Shown here: in pieces, positions 46,440-56,861 of the stretch | Layout of the letters: each line of letters begins with the position of its first letter | Position numbering within the stretch: position 1 is the first letter of the stretch | From: Celeribacter marinus | GTDB lineage: Bacteria > Pseudomonadota > Alphaproteobacteria > Rhodobacterales > Rhodobacteraceae | NCBI RefSeq assembly: GCF_001308265.1 | Contig: NZ_CP012023.1 | Coordinates: forward strand, 1,688,932 to 1,752,931 | Direction of reading: 5' to 3' | DNA: 64,000 nucleotides | Program-made: the position numbers and the translations under genes | The notes under the pieces: generated by a model | What the model saw: the letters and a program-made list of their open reading frames with translations, nothing else | Database searches by the model: none | What the model was told of the DNA's origin: nothing

Positions 46440-46842
46440 GTTGATCATCCTGTGGATATTTCCTGTGTTAAGCTGTCGTTAAGTCGAGGCACAGTTATCT
46501 GATTATGTGAGCAGTGGAAAACCCCCGCCTTATCCCAAAAACTGGCGCTCCTTATCCTTGTGGAGTTCTAACAATTAGTGCTCGTGTACAATCGGCGTTT
46601 CGGACGATTTATACCCAGTTATCCACAGCGAAAATAAGCTATCAGAGAATTTATAGTCATGGTTTTAAAGAGGTTAACACCTTTTTCCACACACTTAAAC
46701 ACTTTGACGCCATAGACCCATTTATAAGGGGTAAATCTGTGGAAAACCTACTAATCCACATTATCCACAGGCCCTACATATACTTCATCTCTTTTTTTCT
46801 TTTCTTTATTTTAATAGGTAAGAGACAACGAGAGGTACTTAT
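46440..46842. other. Putative chromosomal replication origin (oriC)
   Basis: A 403-bp AT-rich, gene-free region between divergent maf and hemJ. DnaA boxes: perfect TTATCCACA at 46619-46627 and 46761-46769; TTTTCCACA at 46683-46691 and, inverted, at 46738-46746; one-mismatch copies at 46451-46459 (inverted) and 46752-46760. A pyrimidine/AT tract at 46784-46820 could be the unwinding element. A perfect CtrA box is inside. The order secB-dnaQ-coaE-aroE-maf | hemJ-rho-mnmE-mnmG-rsmG-parAB parallels the Caulobacter origin. Confidence 0.9.
46468..46482. promoter_or_regulatory. Perfect CtrA-type box inside oriC
   Basis: TTAA-N7-TTAA, perfect, 150 bp from the first perfect DnaA box and 29 bp from the maf start. 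In Caulobacter CtrA bound at the origin silences replication; by analogy this may do the same, or it may regulate maf. Confidence 0.6.
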
Positions 46843-47295
46843 ATGTCGGATTTACTCGCTAATTTATATCCATGGACCAAATCATTACATGTTGTGTCAG
46901 TCATTTCATGGATGGCTGGTCTGTTCTATTTGCCAAGATTATTTGTACGGCACACGGAAAGTGTCGCACTTGGAACCCCAACGGATCAGTTGTTTCAAGA
47001 TATGGAAATGAAGCTGTTTCGCGTAATCATGCGACCAGCGATGATGTCATCGTGGTTGTTTGGAATATGTCTCGTTTTCACACCCGGGGTCGTTGATTGG
47101 GGATCGGCATGGTCATGGATCAAAGCATTTGGCGTAATCGGTATGACTTTTTTCCACTTTTGGTGTGACAAAAGACGAATGGACTTTGTCAGCGGAAACA
47201 ACAGGCTTTCGGGTCGACAGTACCGTTTGATGAACGAGGTCCCCACAGTTTTGATGTTGATAATCGTATTTATGATTATCGCAAAGCCGTTTTGA
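46843..47295 (+). CDS. hemJ: Protoporphyrinogen IX oxidase HemJ
   Basis: 150 residues with about four membrane helices (about 9-29, 62-82, 90-106, 127-147). The conserved [20 protein letters not shown] has the essential His16, and [15 protein letters not shown] closes the protein. HemJ performs the penultimate haem step in most proteobacteria lacking HemG or HemY-type oxidases. GAGAGG lies upstream. First gene right of oriC, where Caulobacter has hemE. Confidence 0.95.
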   Translation: MSDLLANLYPWTKSLHVVSVISWMAGLFYLPRLFVRHTESVALGTPTDQLFQDMEMKLFRVIMRPAMMSSWLFGICLVFTPGVVDWGSAWSWIKAFGVIGMTFFHFWCDKRRMDFVSGNNRLSGRQYRLMNEVPTVLMLIIVFMIIAKPF

Positions 47296-47437
47296 GGACG
47301 TGTGTCCGTTTGAATTATTGACTCCTTGCATCGGAAATCCTAAACACGATAAAATCCCAGCCATTCGGTTATTCACGGGATATTTCTCTTACATGCACGA
47401 CCGTGTTCGCCCTCGATGGCGTTCCATAGGAATTTTT

Positions 47438-48709
47438 ATGACCACTGAAACATTAAATCTTGCCGATCTCAAAGCTCAGAGTCCTAAAGATCTCCTATCA
47501 ATGGCCGAAGAGTTGGAGATTGAAAACGCATCGACGATGCGCAAAGGCGACATGATGTTCTCCATCCTCAAAGAGAGAGCTGAGGATGGGTGGGAGATAT
47601 CCGGAGATGGCGTTTTAGAGGTGTTGCAGGATGGGTTTGGATTCTTGCGGTCGCCAGAAGCAAACTACCTACCCGGGCCAGATGATATTTACCTATCACC
47701 GGAAGTGATCCGACAGTGGGGTATGCGCACGGGTGATACCGTTGACGGCGTCATAAAAGCGCCCGGTGACAATGAACGTTACTTTGCGATGACCAAGGTC
47801 ACAAAAATTAATTTTGAAGAGCCAGAGAAGGCTAAGCACAAGATTAACTTCGATAACTTGACGCCATTGTATCCGGATGAGCGGCTTACGATGGAGATAG
47901 AAGATCCAACAATTAAGGATCGTTCTGCGCGGATTATCGACCTCGTCGCGCCTATTGGTAAGGGTCAGCGCTCGTTAATTGTTGCACCGCCACGGACCGG
48001 TAAAACTGTTCTGCTTCAAAATATTGCCACTTCAATTGGGCGTAACCATCCTGAGTGTTACCTGATCGTTCTACTAATCGATGAACGTCCTGAAGAGGTG
48101 ACCGACATGCAACGCTCCGTTAAGGGCGAGGTTATTTCATCGACGTTTGACGAACCGGCATCGCGTCACGTGGCTGTGTGTGAGATGGTGATCGAGAAGG
48201 CAAAACGCCTAGTTGAGCATAAACGCGATGTTGTGATTTTGCTCGACTCGATCACGCGCCTTGGACGAGCTTACAACACTGTTGTTCCATCCTCGGGTAA
48301 GGTTCTGACCGGCGGTGTTGATGCGAACGCCCTACAGCGGCCCAAGCGCTTCTTTGGTGCGGCACGGAACATCGAAGAGGGTGGATCTCTTACGATCATT
48401 GCGACCGCTCTCATCGACACTGGCTCGCGGATGGACGAAGTTATCTTTGAGGAATTCAAAGGAACTGGCAACTCCGAGATCGTTCTGGATCGTAAAGTTG
48501 CGGACAAACGAGTGTTCCCTGCGATGGATATTCTTAAGTCTGGGACACGTAAGGAAGAATTGCTTGTCGAGTCTAAAGATTTGCAGAAAATGTACGTTTT
48601 GCGTCGTATTTTGAACCCAATGGGTACAACTGATGCGATTGAGTTTATGATTTCCAAACTGAAGCAGACGAAATCAAACGGCGAATTCTTCGATTCGATG
48701 AATGCTTAA
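47438..48709 (+). CDS. rho: Transcription termination factor Rho
   Basis: 423 residues from the ATG at 47438; an earlier in-frame start lies in the leader. N-terminal Rho_N helices (to about 45), RNA-binding cold-shock-like domain with GFGFLR (about 65-70), P-loop [11 protein letters not shown] (about 182-192), Walker [13 protein letters not shown], and R-loop [12 protein letters not shown] 142-bp leader (47296-47437) separates it from hemJ; rho leaders are often autoregulated, but I see no clear structure. Confidence 0.98.
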   Translation: MTTETLNLADLKAQSPKDLLSMAEELEIENASTMRKGDMMFSILKERAEDGWEISGDGVLEVLQDGFGFLRSPEANYLPGPDDIYLSPEVIRQWGMRTGDTVDGVIKAPGDNERYFAMTKVTKINFEEPEKAKHKINFDNLTPLYPDERLTMEIEDPTIKDRSARIIDLVAPIGKGQRSLIVAPPRTGKTVLLQNIATSIGRNHPECYLIVLLIDERPEEVTDMQRSVKGEVISSTFDEPASRHVAVCEMVIEKAKRLVEHKRDVVILLDSITRLGRAYNTVVPSSGKVLTGGVDANALQRPKRFFGAARNIEEGGSLTIIATALIDTGSRMDEVIFEEFKGTGNSEIVLDRKVADKRVFPAMDILKSGTRKEELLVESKDLQKMYVLRRILNPMGTTDAIEFMISKLKQTKSNGEFFDSMNA

Positions 48710-48735
48710 TAAACTAATATCAATGAGTTAGTCTC

Positions 48736-50025
48736 ATGGATACGATTTATGCAGAAGCAACCGCACGAGGAAAAGCGGGCGTGTCTGTGGTCCGGATTTC
48801 TGGACCACTCGCCTTTAGTGCTGTTAAATCGTTGTGTGGTTCTGTACCAACACTGCGGTTAACTTCGTTGCGTGTTTTGAAGGATTCGCACGGTGAAGTT
48901 CTAGATGAGGCGCTCGTTATATGTTTCTCGCACGGTGCATCTTTCACAGGTGAACAAAGTGCCGAACTTCATTTGCATGGTTCAATTGCAATCGTAAAGT
49001 CCGTGTTGTTTGAATTAAGTTTAATCAAAGGGTTACGTCACGCAGAGGCGGGCGAATTTACGAGAAGAGCTCTTGAAAACGATCGGCTTGATTTGACTCA
49101 GGTTGAGGGACTTGCAGACCTCATAAGCTCAGAGACAGAAGCACAGCGTAAGCAAGCGATGCGCGTTTTCTCAGGTGCAATCGGAAAAAGTGTTGATGTT
49201 TGGCGCAAGTCGTTGATACGTGCGGCTGCACTGATTGAAGCAACTATTGATTTTGCCGACGAAGAAGTTCCCGTTGATGTATCGCCTGAAGTTTTAGATC
49301 TTTTGGCAGGTGTTATAAGTGATCTTAAACGGGAGATATCTGGATTTAAGATTTCTGAGAGAATTCGTGAGGGATTTGAGGTCGCTATCGTTGGGCCGCC
49401 TAATATTGGTAAATCCACGCTTTTGAATGCTTTGGCGGGACGTGATGCAGCAATTACGTCTGAAGTTGCTGGTACAACGCGCGATGTGATCGAAGTCCGT
49501 ATGGAGCTCGATGGTTTACCGGTCACTATTCTCGATACTGCTGGACTTCGGGATACGGATGATGTGGTCGAAAGTATTGGAATTGAGCGCGCTCGCGCCC
49601 GCGCTAATCAGGCAGATTTGCGTGTGATTTTAGTCCAAAATCACGAATCAGAGGCCGATATTTTGCCGGAGTCTGGAGATTTGGTTCTTGTTGGCAAGGA
49701 CGACAATGGAGAGTTCGGAGAGCTATCTATTTCCGGTCAAAGCGGTCATGGTGTTAGTCGTCTTGTTGCTCATGTTTCATCGGTTCTCTCTGAACGTACC
49801 GCTGGCGCTGCACTCGCAACTCGCGAACGCCATAGAATAGCGATGGAGTTAGCAGTTGCGTCTTTGGAATCGGCGCAAAGTGAGATAGTACTCGTTAGTG
49901 ATCGAACCGAGATAGCTGCAGAGTTCTTGCGCTCCGCTATATATGACCTTGATTGCTTGGTCGGTCGCATTGACGTTGAAGCGGTGTTAGGCGAGATTTT
50001 TTCTAGTTTCTGTATCGGCAAATAG
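48736..50025 (+). CDS. mnmE: tRNA modification GTPase MnmE
   Basis: 429 residues. N-terminal formyl-THF-binding domain ([19 protein letters not shown]), helical domain, inserted G domain with [14 protein letters not shown] (about 219-232), DTAGLRDT and C-terminal FCIGK carrying the family Cys. Works with MnmG on wobble-uridine 5-carboxymethylaminomethyl modification. mnmG follows after 15 bp. Confidence 0.97.
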   Translation: MDTIYAEATARGKAGVSVVRISGPLAFSAVKSLCGSVPTLRLTSLRVLKDSHGEVLDEALVICFSHGASFTGEQSAELHLHGSIAIVKSVLFELSLIKGLRHAEAGEFTRRALENDRLDLTQVEGLADLISSETEAQRKQAMRVFSGAIGKSVDVWRKSLIRAAALIEATIDFADEEVPVDVSPEVLDLLAGVISDLKREISGFKISERIREGFEVAIVGPPNIGKSTLLNALAGRDAAITSEVAGTTRDVIEVRMELDGLPVTILDTAGLRDTDDVVESIGIERARARANQADLRVILVQNHESEADILPESGDLVLVGKDDNGEFGELSISGQSGHGVSRLVAHVSSVLSERTAGAALATRERHRIAMELAVASLESAQSEIVLVSDRTEIAAEFLRSAIYDLDCLVGRIDVEAVLGEIFSSFCIGK

Positions 50026-50040
50026 GTAGAAATTATTGGA

Positions 50041-51924
50041 GTGTTTCACGTGAAACATTTGGACTTTGACGTCATTGTGGTTGGGGGTGGTCACGCCGGT
50101 TGCGATGCGGCCGCAGCAGCTGCGCGAATGGGCGCACGGACGGCGCTTGTGACGCTTAAGATTGAGAACATTGGCGTTATGTCGTGTAACCCTGCAATTG
50201 GTGGGCTCGGTAAGGGCCATTTGGTTCGCGAAGTTGACGCTTTGGACGGCGTTATGGGGCGAATCGCAGATCGTGCTGGAATTCAGTACCGGTTGTTAAA
50301 CCGCAAAAAAGGACCTGCTGTACAGGGTCCGCGCGCACAGGCTGATCGTCTTTTGTATCAAGCGGCAATGTTTTCCGAGTTAACAAATACACCTAATCTG
50401 TCGATTGTTGTGGGTGAGGTGGTCGACCTGAATATGGTTGGAGATGCCGTTACTGGCGTAAGTCTTCAAGATGGGGCGATGCTATCATGTGGTGCTGTGA
50501 TTCTTACAACGGGTACATTTCTCAATGGAACAATTCATATTGGTAATGAGCAACGATATGGCGGCCGTATGGGCGATCGTCCGTCGGTTGATTTAGCAAA
50601 GCGGCTTTACGGGTTTGGGCTTCCAATGGGTCGGCTCAAAACTGGAACACCACCACGGTTAAACGGGAAGTCAATAAATTGGGACGCACTAGAAAGTCAG
50701 CCGGGCGACGATGATCCGGTGGTATTTTCGTTCCTTAATTGCAAACCTGAAGTGCAGCAAATTTCTTGCGGTATTACCCATACAAATCAAAAAACCCATG
50801 ACATTATTCGCGACAATCTACATCTATCTGCGATGTATGGCGGGAACATAGAGGGAGTAGGTCCTCGGTATTGTCCGTCCATTGAGGATAAAGTTGTTCG
50901 GTTTTCTGATAAAACATCGCATCAAATTTTCCTTGAACCCGAGGGGCTTAGCGTTGACACCGTATATCCTAATGGTATTTCGACATCTCTTCCGATAGAT
51001 GTTCAGGAGGCGTATGTACGGTCCATTTATGGTTTGGAAAGTGTAGAAATTACCCAACCTGGATATGCAATAGAGTATGATTATGTCGATCCTCGAGCGT
51101 TGAAAATGACTTTAGAGGTTAAGGATGTCCAAAACTTATATTTGGCTGGGCAGATAAACGGAACGACCGGCTACGAAGAAGCCGCTGCACAAGGCTTACT
51201 CGCAGGAATAAACGCGGCGCGACGATCTATGGCGTTGGAAGAGCAAATTTTTTCGCGGACCGATAGCTATATTGGTGTGATGGTGGACGACCTTGTGACG
51301 CGCGGTGTGACTGAGCCGTACCGGATGTTTACGTCGAGAGCCGAGTTTAGGTTGTCGTTAAGAGCGGATAATGCAGATCAACGCCTTACGCAAATGGGAA
51401 TTGATGTGGGTGTTGTTGGTGATCGCAGAGCAAAGAGCTACTTTTTGAAGATGGAATCGTTGAATAGCGCAAAGTCACGATTGGAGGCTGTCACGTATAC
51501 ACCTAACCAGCTGCGACTTGGTGGGATAACCGCGAGCGCAGACGGATCTCGACGTACCGCCTATGAAGTTCTTGCGTTTCCCAATGTGTCATTTGCAAAC
51601 ATTATCAATATGACGCCAAGTGTCGGTGACATAGCAATGGAAACACAGGTCCAGATTGAACGCAATGCATTATATGAAACGTATATTACGCGACAAAAAA
51701 GAGATGTGCTTTCGTTGAAGAGAGATGAGGCGCAGATAATCCCAGATGATTTTGAATACGCTGATATGGTTGGTCTGTCGAACGAGCTACGATTTAAGTT
51801 GAGCAACACGTTGCCTCAAACAATTGCGCAAGCTTTACGGATAGAGGGAATGACACCCGCCGCAGCAACCTTGATTTTGGCGAGAATACGACAGCTGCAA
51901 AAAAGCAAGGGCGCCGTAGTATGA
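50041..51924 (+). CDS. mnmG: tRNA uridine-modification enzyme MnmG
   Basis: 627 residues from a GTG at 50041. FAD-binding [12 protein letters not shown] (13-24), [12 protein letters not shown] (catalytic Cys region), KTGTPPRL, and C-terminal helical domain that binds MnmE and tRNA. The first six codons overlap a perfect parS site and spell MFHVKH, so the coding start and the centromere sequence constrain each other. Overlaps rsmG by ATGA. Confidence 0.97.
   Translation: MFHVKHLDFDVIVVGGGHAGCDAAAAAARMGARTALVTLKIENIGVMSCNPAIGGLGKGHLVREVDALDGVMGRIADRAGIQYRLLNRKKGPAVQGPRAQADRLLYQAAMFSELTNTPNLSIVVGEVVDLNMVGDAVTGVSLQDGAMLSCGAVILTTGTFLNGTIHIGNEQRYGGRMGDRPSVDLAKRLYGFGLPMGRLKTGTPPRLNGKSINWDALESQPGDDDPVVFSFLNCKPEVQQISCGITHTNQKTHDIIRDNLHLSAMYGGNIEGVGPRYCPSIEDKVVRFSDKTSHQIFLEPEGLSVDTVYPNGISTSLPIDVQEAYVRSIYGLESVEITQPGYAIEYDYVDPRALKMTLEVKDVQNLYLAGQINGTTGYEEAAAQGLLAGINAARRSMALEEQIFSRTDSYIGVMVDDLVTRGVTEPYRMFTSRAEFRLSLRADNADQRLTQMGIDVGVVGDRRAKSYFLKMESLNSAKSRLEAVTYTPNQLRLGGITASADGSRRTAYEVLAFPNVSFANIINMTPSVGDIAMETQVQIERNALYETYITRQKRDVLSLKRDEAQIIPDDFEYADMVGLSNELRFKLSNTLPQTIAQALRIEGMTPAAATLILARIRQLQKSKGAVV
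50042..50057. other. parS centromere site 1
   Basis: TGTTTCACGTGAAACA, a perfect match to the consensus chromosomal parS palindrome, within the first codons of mnmG. 3.2 kb from oriC. Confidence 0.95.
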
Positions 51925-52538
51925 ATGATTTCTCTCTGATTGATCTAAATGTTTCACGTGAAACACTTCAGCGACTGGAGCACTACGATTCACTATTGAA
52001 AAAGTGGAATCCAGTAATAAACCTAGTTTCAAAGGGTACGCTCGACCACACGTGGTCGAGGCATTTTCTGGATTCAGCGCAAGTTTTTAAAAGTGTTGAT
52101 AATCTGAATGGCCATTGGGTTGACTTGGGGTCGGGAGGTGGGTTTCCAGGGGTCGTTTGTGCAATCATTGCTGCGGAAATGGCGCCCGAAGTCAGGTTTA
52201 CCCTGATTGAGGCTGATCAACGTAAATCAACATTTCTTCGGACAGTATTGAGAGAAGTTGATGTTAAGGCACAGGTTTTGTCTGAACGGGTTGAAAACGC
52301 GACACCTCAGTCCGCCAATATTTTGACGGCGCGGGCGCTTTCATCTCTAAAAAATCTTTTGGAGTTTTCAGTTCGACATCTTGCTGACGGCGGATCTGCA
52401 ATTTTCCCTAAGGGCGCAAGTTTTCGCGCAGAACTTGAAGAGGCTAAGAAAAGCTGGGCTTTTTCACATGTCGAATATCCGAGTGTGACGGATGAAAACG
52501 CCGTAATTATTAAAGTTGGAGATATTGTTCGTGGGTGA
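51921..52538 (+). CDS. rsmG: 16S rRNA (guanine527-N7)-methyltransferase RsmG
   Basis: 205 residues. SAM-binding [15 protein letters not shown] near 67-81, [12 protein letters not shown] near 96-107 and [11 protein letters not shown] near 136-146. Methylates G527 in the streptomycin-binding region; loss gives low-level resistance. Codons 10-15 overlap a second parS (NVSRET). Overlaps parA by 8 bp. Confidence 0.96.
   Translation: MNDFSLIDLNVSRETLQRLEHYDSLLKKWNPVINLVSKGTLDHTWSRHFLDSAQVFKSVDNLNGHWVDLGSGGGFPGVVCAIIAAEMAPEVRFTLIEADQRKSTFLRTVLREVDVKAQVLSERVENATPQSANILTARALSSLKNLLEFSVRHLADGGSAIFPKGASFRAELEEAKKSWAFSHVEYPSVTDENAVIIKVGDIVRG
51950..51965. other. parS centromere site 2
   Basis: Second perfect TGTTTCACGTGAAACA, inside rsmG, 1.9 kb from site 1 and 5.1 kb from oriC. 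Close pairing suits ParB spreading and SMC loading. Confidence 0.95.
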
Positions 52539-53334
52539 CCCAACTCGGCCAAAAGGCCCAGAAATAGTAGCTATTGCGAACCAAAAGGGTGGGGTCGGCA
52601 AGACGACAACAACGATAAACCTCGCCGCGGCACTGGTCGAGCAGGGGTGCCGTGTTTTAGTCGTCGACCTTGACCCTCAGGGAAATGCGTCGACTGGATT
52701 CGGTGTTGATCCGTCTGCCCGCGACCTCACAACATATGATCTGTTGTTGGGGGACGTCGATGTCCGTGAGACGATCCAGTCAACAGATACGAAAGGCTTG
52801 TGGGTTGTTCCCGCAAATGCCGATTTAAGTTCTGCAGACATTGAGATGATTTCCAATGAAAAGCGGAGTTTTTTGCTTCGCGACGCGTTGCGGCAGCGTA
52901 CACTAGATCCATACGAGCTTGACTATATTTTGATCGATTGCCCACCATCTTTGAGCCTTCTGACCGTTAACGCTATGGTCGCGTCTGATTCCGTCCTTGT
53001 GCCTCTTCAAAGTGAGTTTTTCGCTTTGGAAGGTTTGACGCAGCTGATTATGACGGTCCGCGAGGTTCGACAGAGCGCTAATCCGCACCTTCGCATTGCT
53101 GGTATTGTCCTAACAATGTATGACCAACGAAATAACCTTTCAAAGCAAGTTGAAGCGGATGCTCGGGAAAACTTGGGTGAGCTTGTTTTTAAAACGGTTA
53201 TTCCGCGAAATGTCAGAATTAGTGAGGCGCCATCCTACGCTTTGTCGGTTTTAAGTTACGATCCAACGTCTAAAGGGAGTGTAGCATATCGCTCGTTGGC
53301 AAAAGAGTTTGTGGGCAAGAGAGGTCAATCATGA
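52531..53334 (+). CDS. parA: Chromosome partitioning ATPase ParA
   Basis: 267 residues from the GTG at 52531 (GGAG upstream), overlapping rsmG by 8 bp. Deviant Walker A KGGVGKTTT with K19 and K24, VVDLDPQGNAS, and YILIDCPPSLS. Forms the DNA-bound gradient that pulls ParB-parS complexes apart. parB follows with ATGA coupling. Context with mnmG/rsmG marks it as chromosomal rather than plasmid. Confidence 0.97.
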   Translation: MGDPTRPKGPEIVAIANQKGGVGKTTTTINLAAALVEQGCRVLVVDLDPQGNASTGFGVDPSARDLTTYDLLLGDVDVRETIQSTDTKGLWVVPANADLSSADIEMISNEKRSFLLRDALRQRTLDPYELDYILIDCPPSLSLLTVNAMVASDSVLVPLQSEFFALEGLTQLIMTVREVRQSANPHLRIAGIVLTMYDQRNNLSKQVEADARENLGELVFKTVIPRNVRISEAPSYALSVLSYDPTSKGSVAYRSLAKEFVGKRGQS

Positions 53335-54251
53335 CACAGAACACTGGAAATATGAAAAAGCGTGGTTTGGGTCGGGGACTTTCCTCGCTTATGGCGGATG
53401 TAAATCAAGGAACAGATGTTTCTGACGCTAACGCTTTGTCGGATGCACCCAAAAAGCTAGATATGATCGTTCCGATTGAGCGTGTTGCACCCAATCCGGA
53501 ACAGCCGCGCCGCCGTTTTGACGAAGATAAGTTGAAAGAACTATCAGATTCAATCGCTGAAAAGGGCGTTATCCAACCTCTAATTGTCCGCGCTAATCCT
53601 CGTCGCGCTGGCGACTATGAAATTGTCGCTGGTGAGCGCCGCTGGCGTGCCTCACAGATGGCCAAGCTTCATGAAGTTCCCGTTATTTTGCGTGAGTACA
53701 ACGACACAGAAGTTCTTGAAATTGCAATTATTGAGAATATCCAACGCGCAGATCTTAATTCGATTGAAGAAGCTGTAGGGTATGCGCAGTTAATGGAGAA
53801 ATTCGGCCATACTCAGGAACAACTTTCCAGTGCTTTGGGGAAGAGTCGTAGCCACATTGCCAATATGATGCGCCTATTGCAGCTCCCAACCGATGTTCAG
53901 GGGCTTCTGGAGCGGGGCGATCTAACGGCTGGCCACGCTCGGGCACTAATCACGTCAGCAAATCCATCAGAGCTGGCGCGGGATGTGGTTAAGCGAGGGC
54001 TTTCGGTGCGCGACACTGAAAAGTTAGCGAAAAAAAGCAAAGAACCTCTTGTTTTGAAAACTAAAACGTCACGAAACAGTATCGAAAAAGACGCTGATAC
54101 ACGTGCACTAGAGGCTGATCTCAGTTCGTCAATTGGAATGCCGGTAGACATTCAGCATCAGAGTGGAAGTGAAAAAGGCCGCCTTTCCATCGAGTATGCG
54201 ACCCTTGATGACCTTGATGCGATTTGTCAGATTTTGTCGCGTGGCGTTTAG
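53331..54251 (+). CDS. parB: Chromosome partitioning protein ParB
   Basis: 306 residues. RGLGRGLSSLM near the start binds ParA. The CTP-binding ParB/Srx domain has VAGERRWRASQMA, and ENIQRADLNSIEEA links to a helix-turn-helix (LGKSRSHIANMMRLLQLP) that reads parS. The C-terminal dimer domain ends at DAICQILSRGV. Two cognate parS sites lie 1.4-3.3 kb upstream. Confidence 0.97.
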   Translation: MTQNTGNMKKRGLGRGLSSLMADVNQGTDVSDANALSDAPKKLDMIVPIERVAPNPEQPRRRFDEDKLKELSDSIAEKGVIQPLIVRANPRRAGDYEIVAGERRWRASQMAKLHEVPVILREYNDTEVLEIAIIENIQRADLNSIEEAVGYAQLMEKFGHTQEQLSSALGKSRSHIANMMRLLQLPTDVQGLLERGDLTAGHARALITSANPSELARDVVKRGLSVRDTEKLAKKSKEPLVLKTKTSRNSIEKDADTRALEADLSSSIGMPVDIQHQSGSEKGRLSIEYATLDDLDAICQILSRGV

Positions 54252-54253
54252 TC

Positions 54254-55405
54254 TCAGGGCAGTAGTTCTTTCACAATTGCATTGATTAACGGTCGCCCAC
54301 TGTCAGTTACGATAAGGCGGCTGTTGTTCACTTCAAGCAGCCCGTCACTCTGTAAGTTTTTGATTTTATGTGAAAATATATCATCATGCAGGCTCTTAAT
54401 GCGGGCAAGTGAAACCCCGTCGTTAATGCGTAGCCCCATCATAAGATACTCCGTTGCCTGTTCGGTTGCAGAGAGGGTCAGTCTAGTTTTTTCACCGTGC
54501 CCAACCTGCGCCACTTGATCGAGCCATTGCGTTGGTCCCAGAGGGGTATCAATAGCGCGTTTCTGAGTGTTGATGGTGAGACGACTGTGAGCGCCTGGGC
54601 CAATGCCAGCGTAATCGCCGTATCGCCAATAGATTTGATTATGTCGGCTTTCTAGACCCGGTTTGGCGTGATTAGACACTTCATACGCAGGTAACCCCGC
54701 AGCTGCGGCCATGTCTTGAGTTAGGAAATACATATCCGCCCCTAGATCATCATCAGGTAGGCCGCGCAGCTTGCCTGCATTGTATCTATCACCAAAGGCG
54801 GTGCCCTGTTCGATCGTGAGTTGGTACAGTGAGAGGTGCCCATTGGCTAAGGCAATACCCTCAGCCAATTCGGCTTCCCATGCCATTAAGTCTTGGTTTT
54901 GTCGCGCATAAATAAGGTCAAATGAGGTGCGCTCAAAGACCGACTGCGCGACGTCTATCGCGGTCTTTGCCTCGGACACTGAATGCATGCGACCGAGCAT
55001 GCGAAGATCGTCATCGCGCAGTGATTGAACGCCAAGTGAGACGCGATTTACACCGGCTGAGCGAAAATCTCTAAACTTTGCAATTTCAACGGATGAGGGG
55101 TTTGCCTCCAGTGTGATTTCAACATCATTTGTTAGTGACCATCGAAGCCGCACACGGTCCAGAATTTTCGCAACCAGAGATGGGGCCATGAGCGATGGGG
55201 TTCCACCGCCGAAGTAAATTGACTGGACCAGCCGTCCAGATGTTTCGGCTGCTACGCGGTCAATTTCGGAGAGGTAAGCATCTCTCCATGCATCTTGGTC
55301 CACAGATCCAGAAACGTGAGAATTAAAGTCGCAATAGGGACATTTGGACTGACAGAACGGCCAGTGAAAATAGATCCCGAACCCGCCATTTTGCCAATCT
55401 TCCAT
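54254..55405 (-). CDS. hemW: Radical SAM haem chaperone HemW
   Basis: 383 residues. Cluster cysteines C18, C22 and C25 in FCQSKCPYCDFN, the GGTPSLM loop, and a C-terminal HemW domain. Once annotated as coproporphyrinogen oxidase, this family is now regarded as a haem-insertion chaperone; the N-terminal motif is CxxxCxxC without the extra Cys of true HemN. Convergent with parB across 2 bp, and 6 bp after rdgB. Confidence 0.92.
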   Translation of the reverse strand: MEDWQNGGFGIYFHWPFCQSKCPYCDFNSHVSGSVDQDAWRDAYLSEIDRVAAETSGRLVQSIYFGGGTPSLMAPSLVAKILDRVRLRWSLTNDVEITLEANPSSVEIAKFRDFRSAGVNRVSLGVQSLRDDDLRMLGRMHSVSEAKTAIDVAQSVFERTSFDLIYARQNQDLMAWEAELAEGIALANGHLSLYQLTIEQGTAFGDRYNAGKLRGLPDDDLGADMYFLTQDMAAAAGLPAYEVSNHAKPGLESRHNQIYWRYGDYAGIGPGAHSRLTINTQKRAIDTPLGPTQWLDQVAQVGHGEKTRLTLSATEQATEYLMMGLRINDGVSLARIKSLHDDIFSHKIKNLQSDGLLEVNNSRLIVTDSGRPLINAIVKELLP

Positions 55406-55411
55406 GAGGTT

Positions 55412-56029
55412 CTATGCCCGCCCCGAAAAGGGCCCCTTTACAAATTTTGAAAATGCGTCCGATCGGTGGCTCATAGCGTGTTTTTTGGATGGGTCCATTT
55501 CTGCGAAAGTTTGCGTTTCACCATTTGGAACAAAGATTGGATCAAACCCAAACCCTAGATCGCCACGCATTGGCCATTCCAGATGCCCCTCTACCGTACC
55601 TTCGAACACTTCGTCATGTCCGTCAGGCCACGCGAGGCAAAATGTGCAGCAAAATCTAGCCACTCGCGGCGATGGCGCATTTTTAGCGTCCAGCAAGTTC
55701 CAGACTTTTTCCATCGCCATAGGAAAGTCACGGCCATTTGCCGTTTCTGCCCAGTCGGCAGTATAAACGCCCGGTGCGCCGTCAAGTGCATCGACCATAA
55801 TCCCGCTATCATCGGATAACGCTGGAAGCCCTGACTTTTGGGCGGCGTAGTGTGCCTTTATTCGAGCATTACCTGCAAAAGTATCTTCGGTTTCTTCAGG
55901 CTCATCGAACCCTAGATCGCCTGCAGATATGACTTCGACGCCAAACGGCGCGAGGAGTGCCCCTATCTCACGCAATTTGCCCGCGTTGTGTGAGGCGAGT
56001 ACAAGCTTATCACCGTCGAACAGTCTCAT
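55412..56029 (-). CDS. rdgB: XTP/dITP pyrophosphatase RdgB
   Basis: 205 residues. [10 protein letters not shown] (13-22), [37 protein letters not shown] and the C-terminal SHRSDAF. Removes inosine and xanthosine triphosphates. Coupled to rph by ATGA, a common pairing. Confidence 0.97.
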   Translation of the reverse strand: MRLFDGDKLVLASHNAGKLREIGALLAPFGVEVISAGDLGFDEPEETEDTFAGNARIKAHYAAQKSGLPALSDDSGIMVDALDGAPGVYTADWAETANGRDFPMAMEKVWNLLDAKNAPSPRVARFCCTFCLAWPDGHDEVFEGTVEGHLEWPMRGDLGFGFDPIFVPNGETQTFAEMDPSKKHAMSHRSDAFSKFVKGPFSGRA

Positions 56030-56742
56030 CCGGAAATGGCCGCATTCTGAGCGGCTACCAATTCCGAGATACCCTTATCAGCAAGGTCGAGGAGTTCGCT
56101 AAGCTGCGCACGTGAATATGTTGATCCTTCGGCACTCATCTGCGTTTCGACCATTTGGCCGTTGGCTAGCATGATGAAATTCCCATCAACACCCGCTTCG
56201 GAATCTTCGGGGTAGTCGAGGTCGAGAACGGGCTGACCTGCGTAGATACCGCATGAGATTGCAGCAACGTTAGAGATGAGCGGGTCAGTCGTAATGTCCC
56301 CTGCTTTGATCAACTTATTGACTGCAAGCCTAAGAGCAACCCAACCACCGGTGATGGCGGCGCAACGCGTTCCTCCATCGGCCTGAATGACATCACAATC
56401 GACTGTGATCTGACGCTCACCAAGGGCGACGCGATCAACGCCAGCGCGCAACGAGCGGCCAATGAGGCGTTGAATTTCGATAGTACGTCCACCTTGTTTG
56501 CCGGCGGTGGCTTCGCGGCGCATGCGCGACGATGTGGAGCGCGGCAGCATACCATATTCTGCTGTTACCCAGCCTTGGCCTGAATTGCGCATAAATGGCG
56601 GGACGCGTGGCTCTAGGGTCGCAGTACACAGGACATGCGTATCGCCGCATCGGATCATGCACGAACCCTCAGCGTGTTTGGTTACGCCTGTTTCGATAGA
56701 AATCGAACGCATTTCATCAAGCTTTCGTCCAGAAGGTCGCAT
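56026..56742 (-). CDS. rph: Ribonuclease PH
   Basis: 238 residues from the ATG at 56742. [12 protein letters not shown] start, [39 protein letters not shown] and [13 protein letters not shown] are the phosphorolytic exonuclease core. Trims tRNA 3' ends. Divergent from hrcA. Confidence 0.97.
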   Translation of the reverse strand: MRPSGRKLDEMRSISIETGVTKHAEGSCMIRCGDTHVLCTATLEPRVPPFMRNSGQGWVTAEYGMLPRSTSSRMRREATAGKQGGRTIEIQRLIGRSLRAGVDRVALGERQITVDCDVIQADGGTRCAAITGGWVALRLAVNKLIKAGDITTDPLISNVAAISCGIYAGQPVLDLDYPEDSEAGVDGNFIMLANGQMVETQMSAEGSTYSRAQLSELLDLADKGISELVAAQNAAISG

Positions 56743-56805
56743 GATCATTCCTTTTTGTTTGGTTGCCCCCACATAAGATAGGCAACGCAATTGGCGCAAC
56801 CCTCA

Positions 56806-56834
56806 TTGACGCTAAGCGTCTAACCCTTTTAATG
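56806..56834 (+). promoter_or_regulatory. Putative hrcA promoter
   Basis: TTGACG (56806-56811), 17-bp spacer, TTAATG (56829-56834). The -35 overlaps the inverted repeat GACGC-TAA-GCGTC at 56808-56820. No CIRCE element was found. Placing the -10 here makes the ATG at 56832 unusable and favours the start at 56862. Confidence 0.4.
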
Positions 56835-56861
56835 GCAGTGAATGTGGAAAACGGTATCCGG

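Noticed and set aside
46530..46560. Further DnaA boxes (TTATCCCAA, TTATCCTTG)
   Set aside because: Two or more mismatches from the consensus; not counted.
52531..54251. Plasmid-type partition system
   Set aside because: No repA or repABC nearby; linkage to mnmG/rsmG and perfect chromosomal parS sites marks it as chromosomal.
56743..56861. CIRCE element at hrcA
   Set aside because: No TTAGCACTC-N9-GAGTGCTAA or close variant; only a short GACGC/GCGTC repeat is present.
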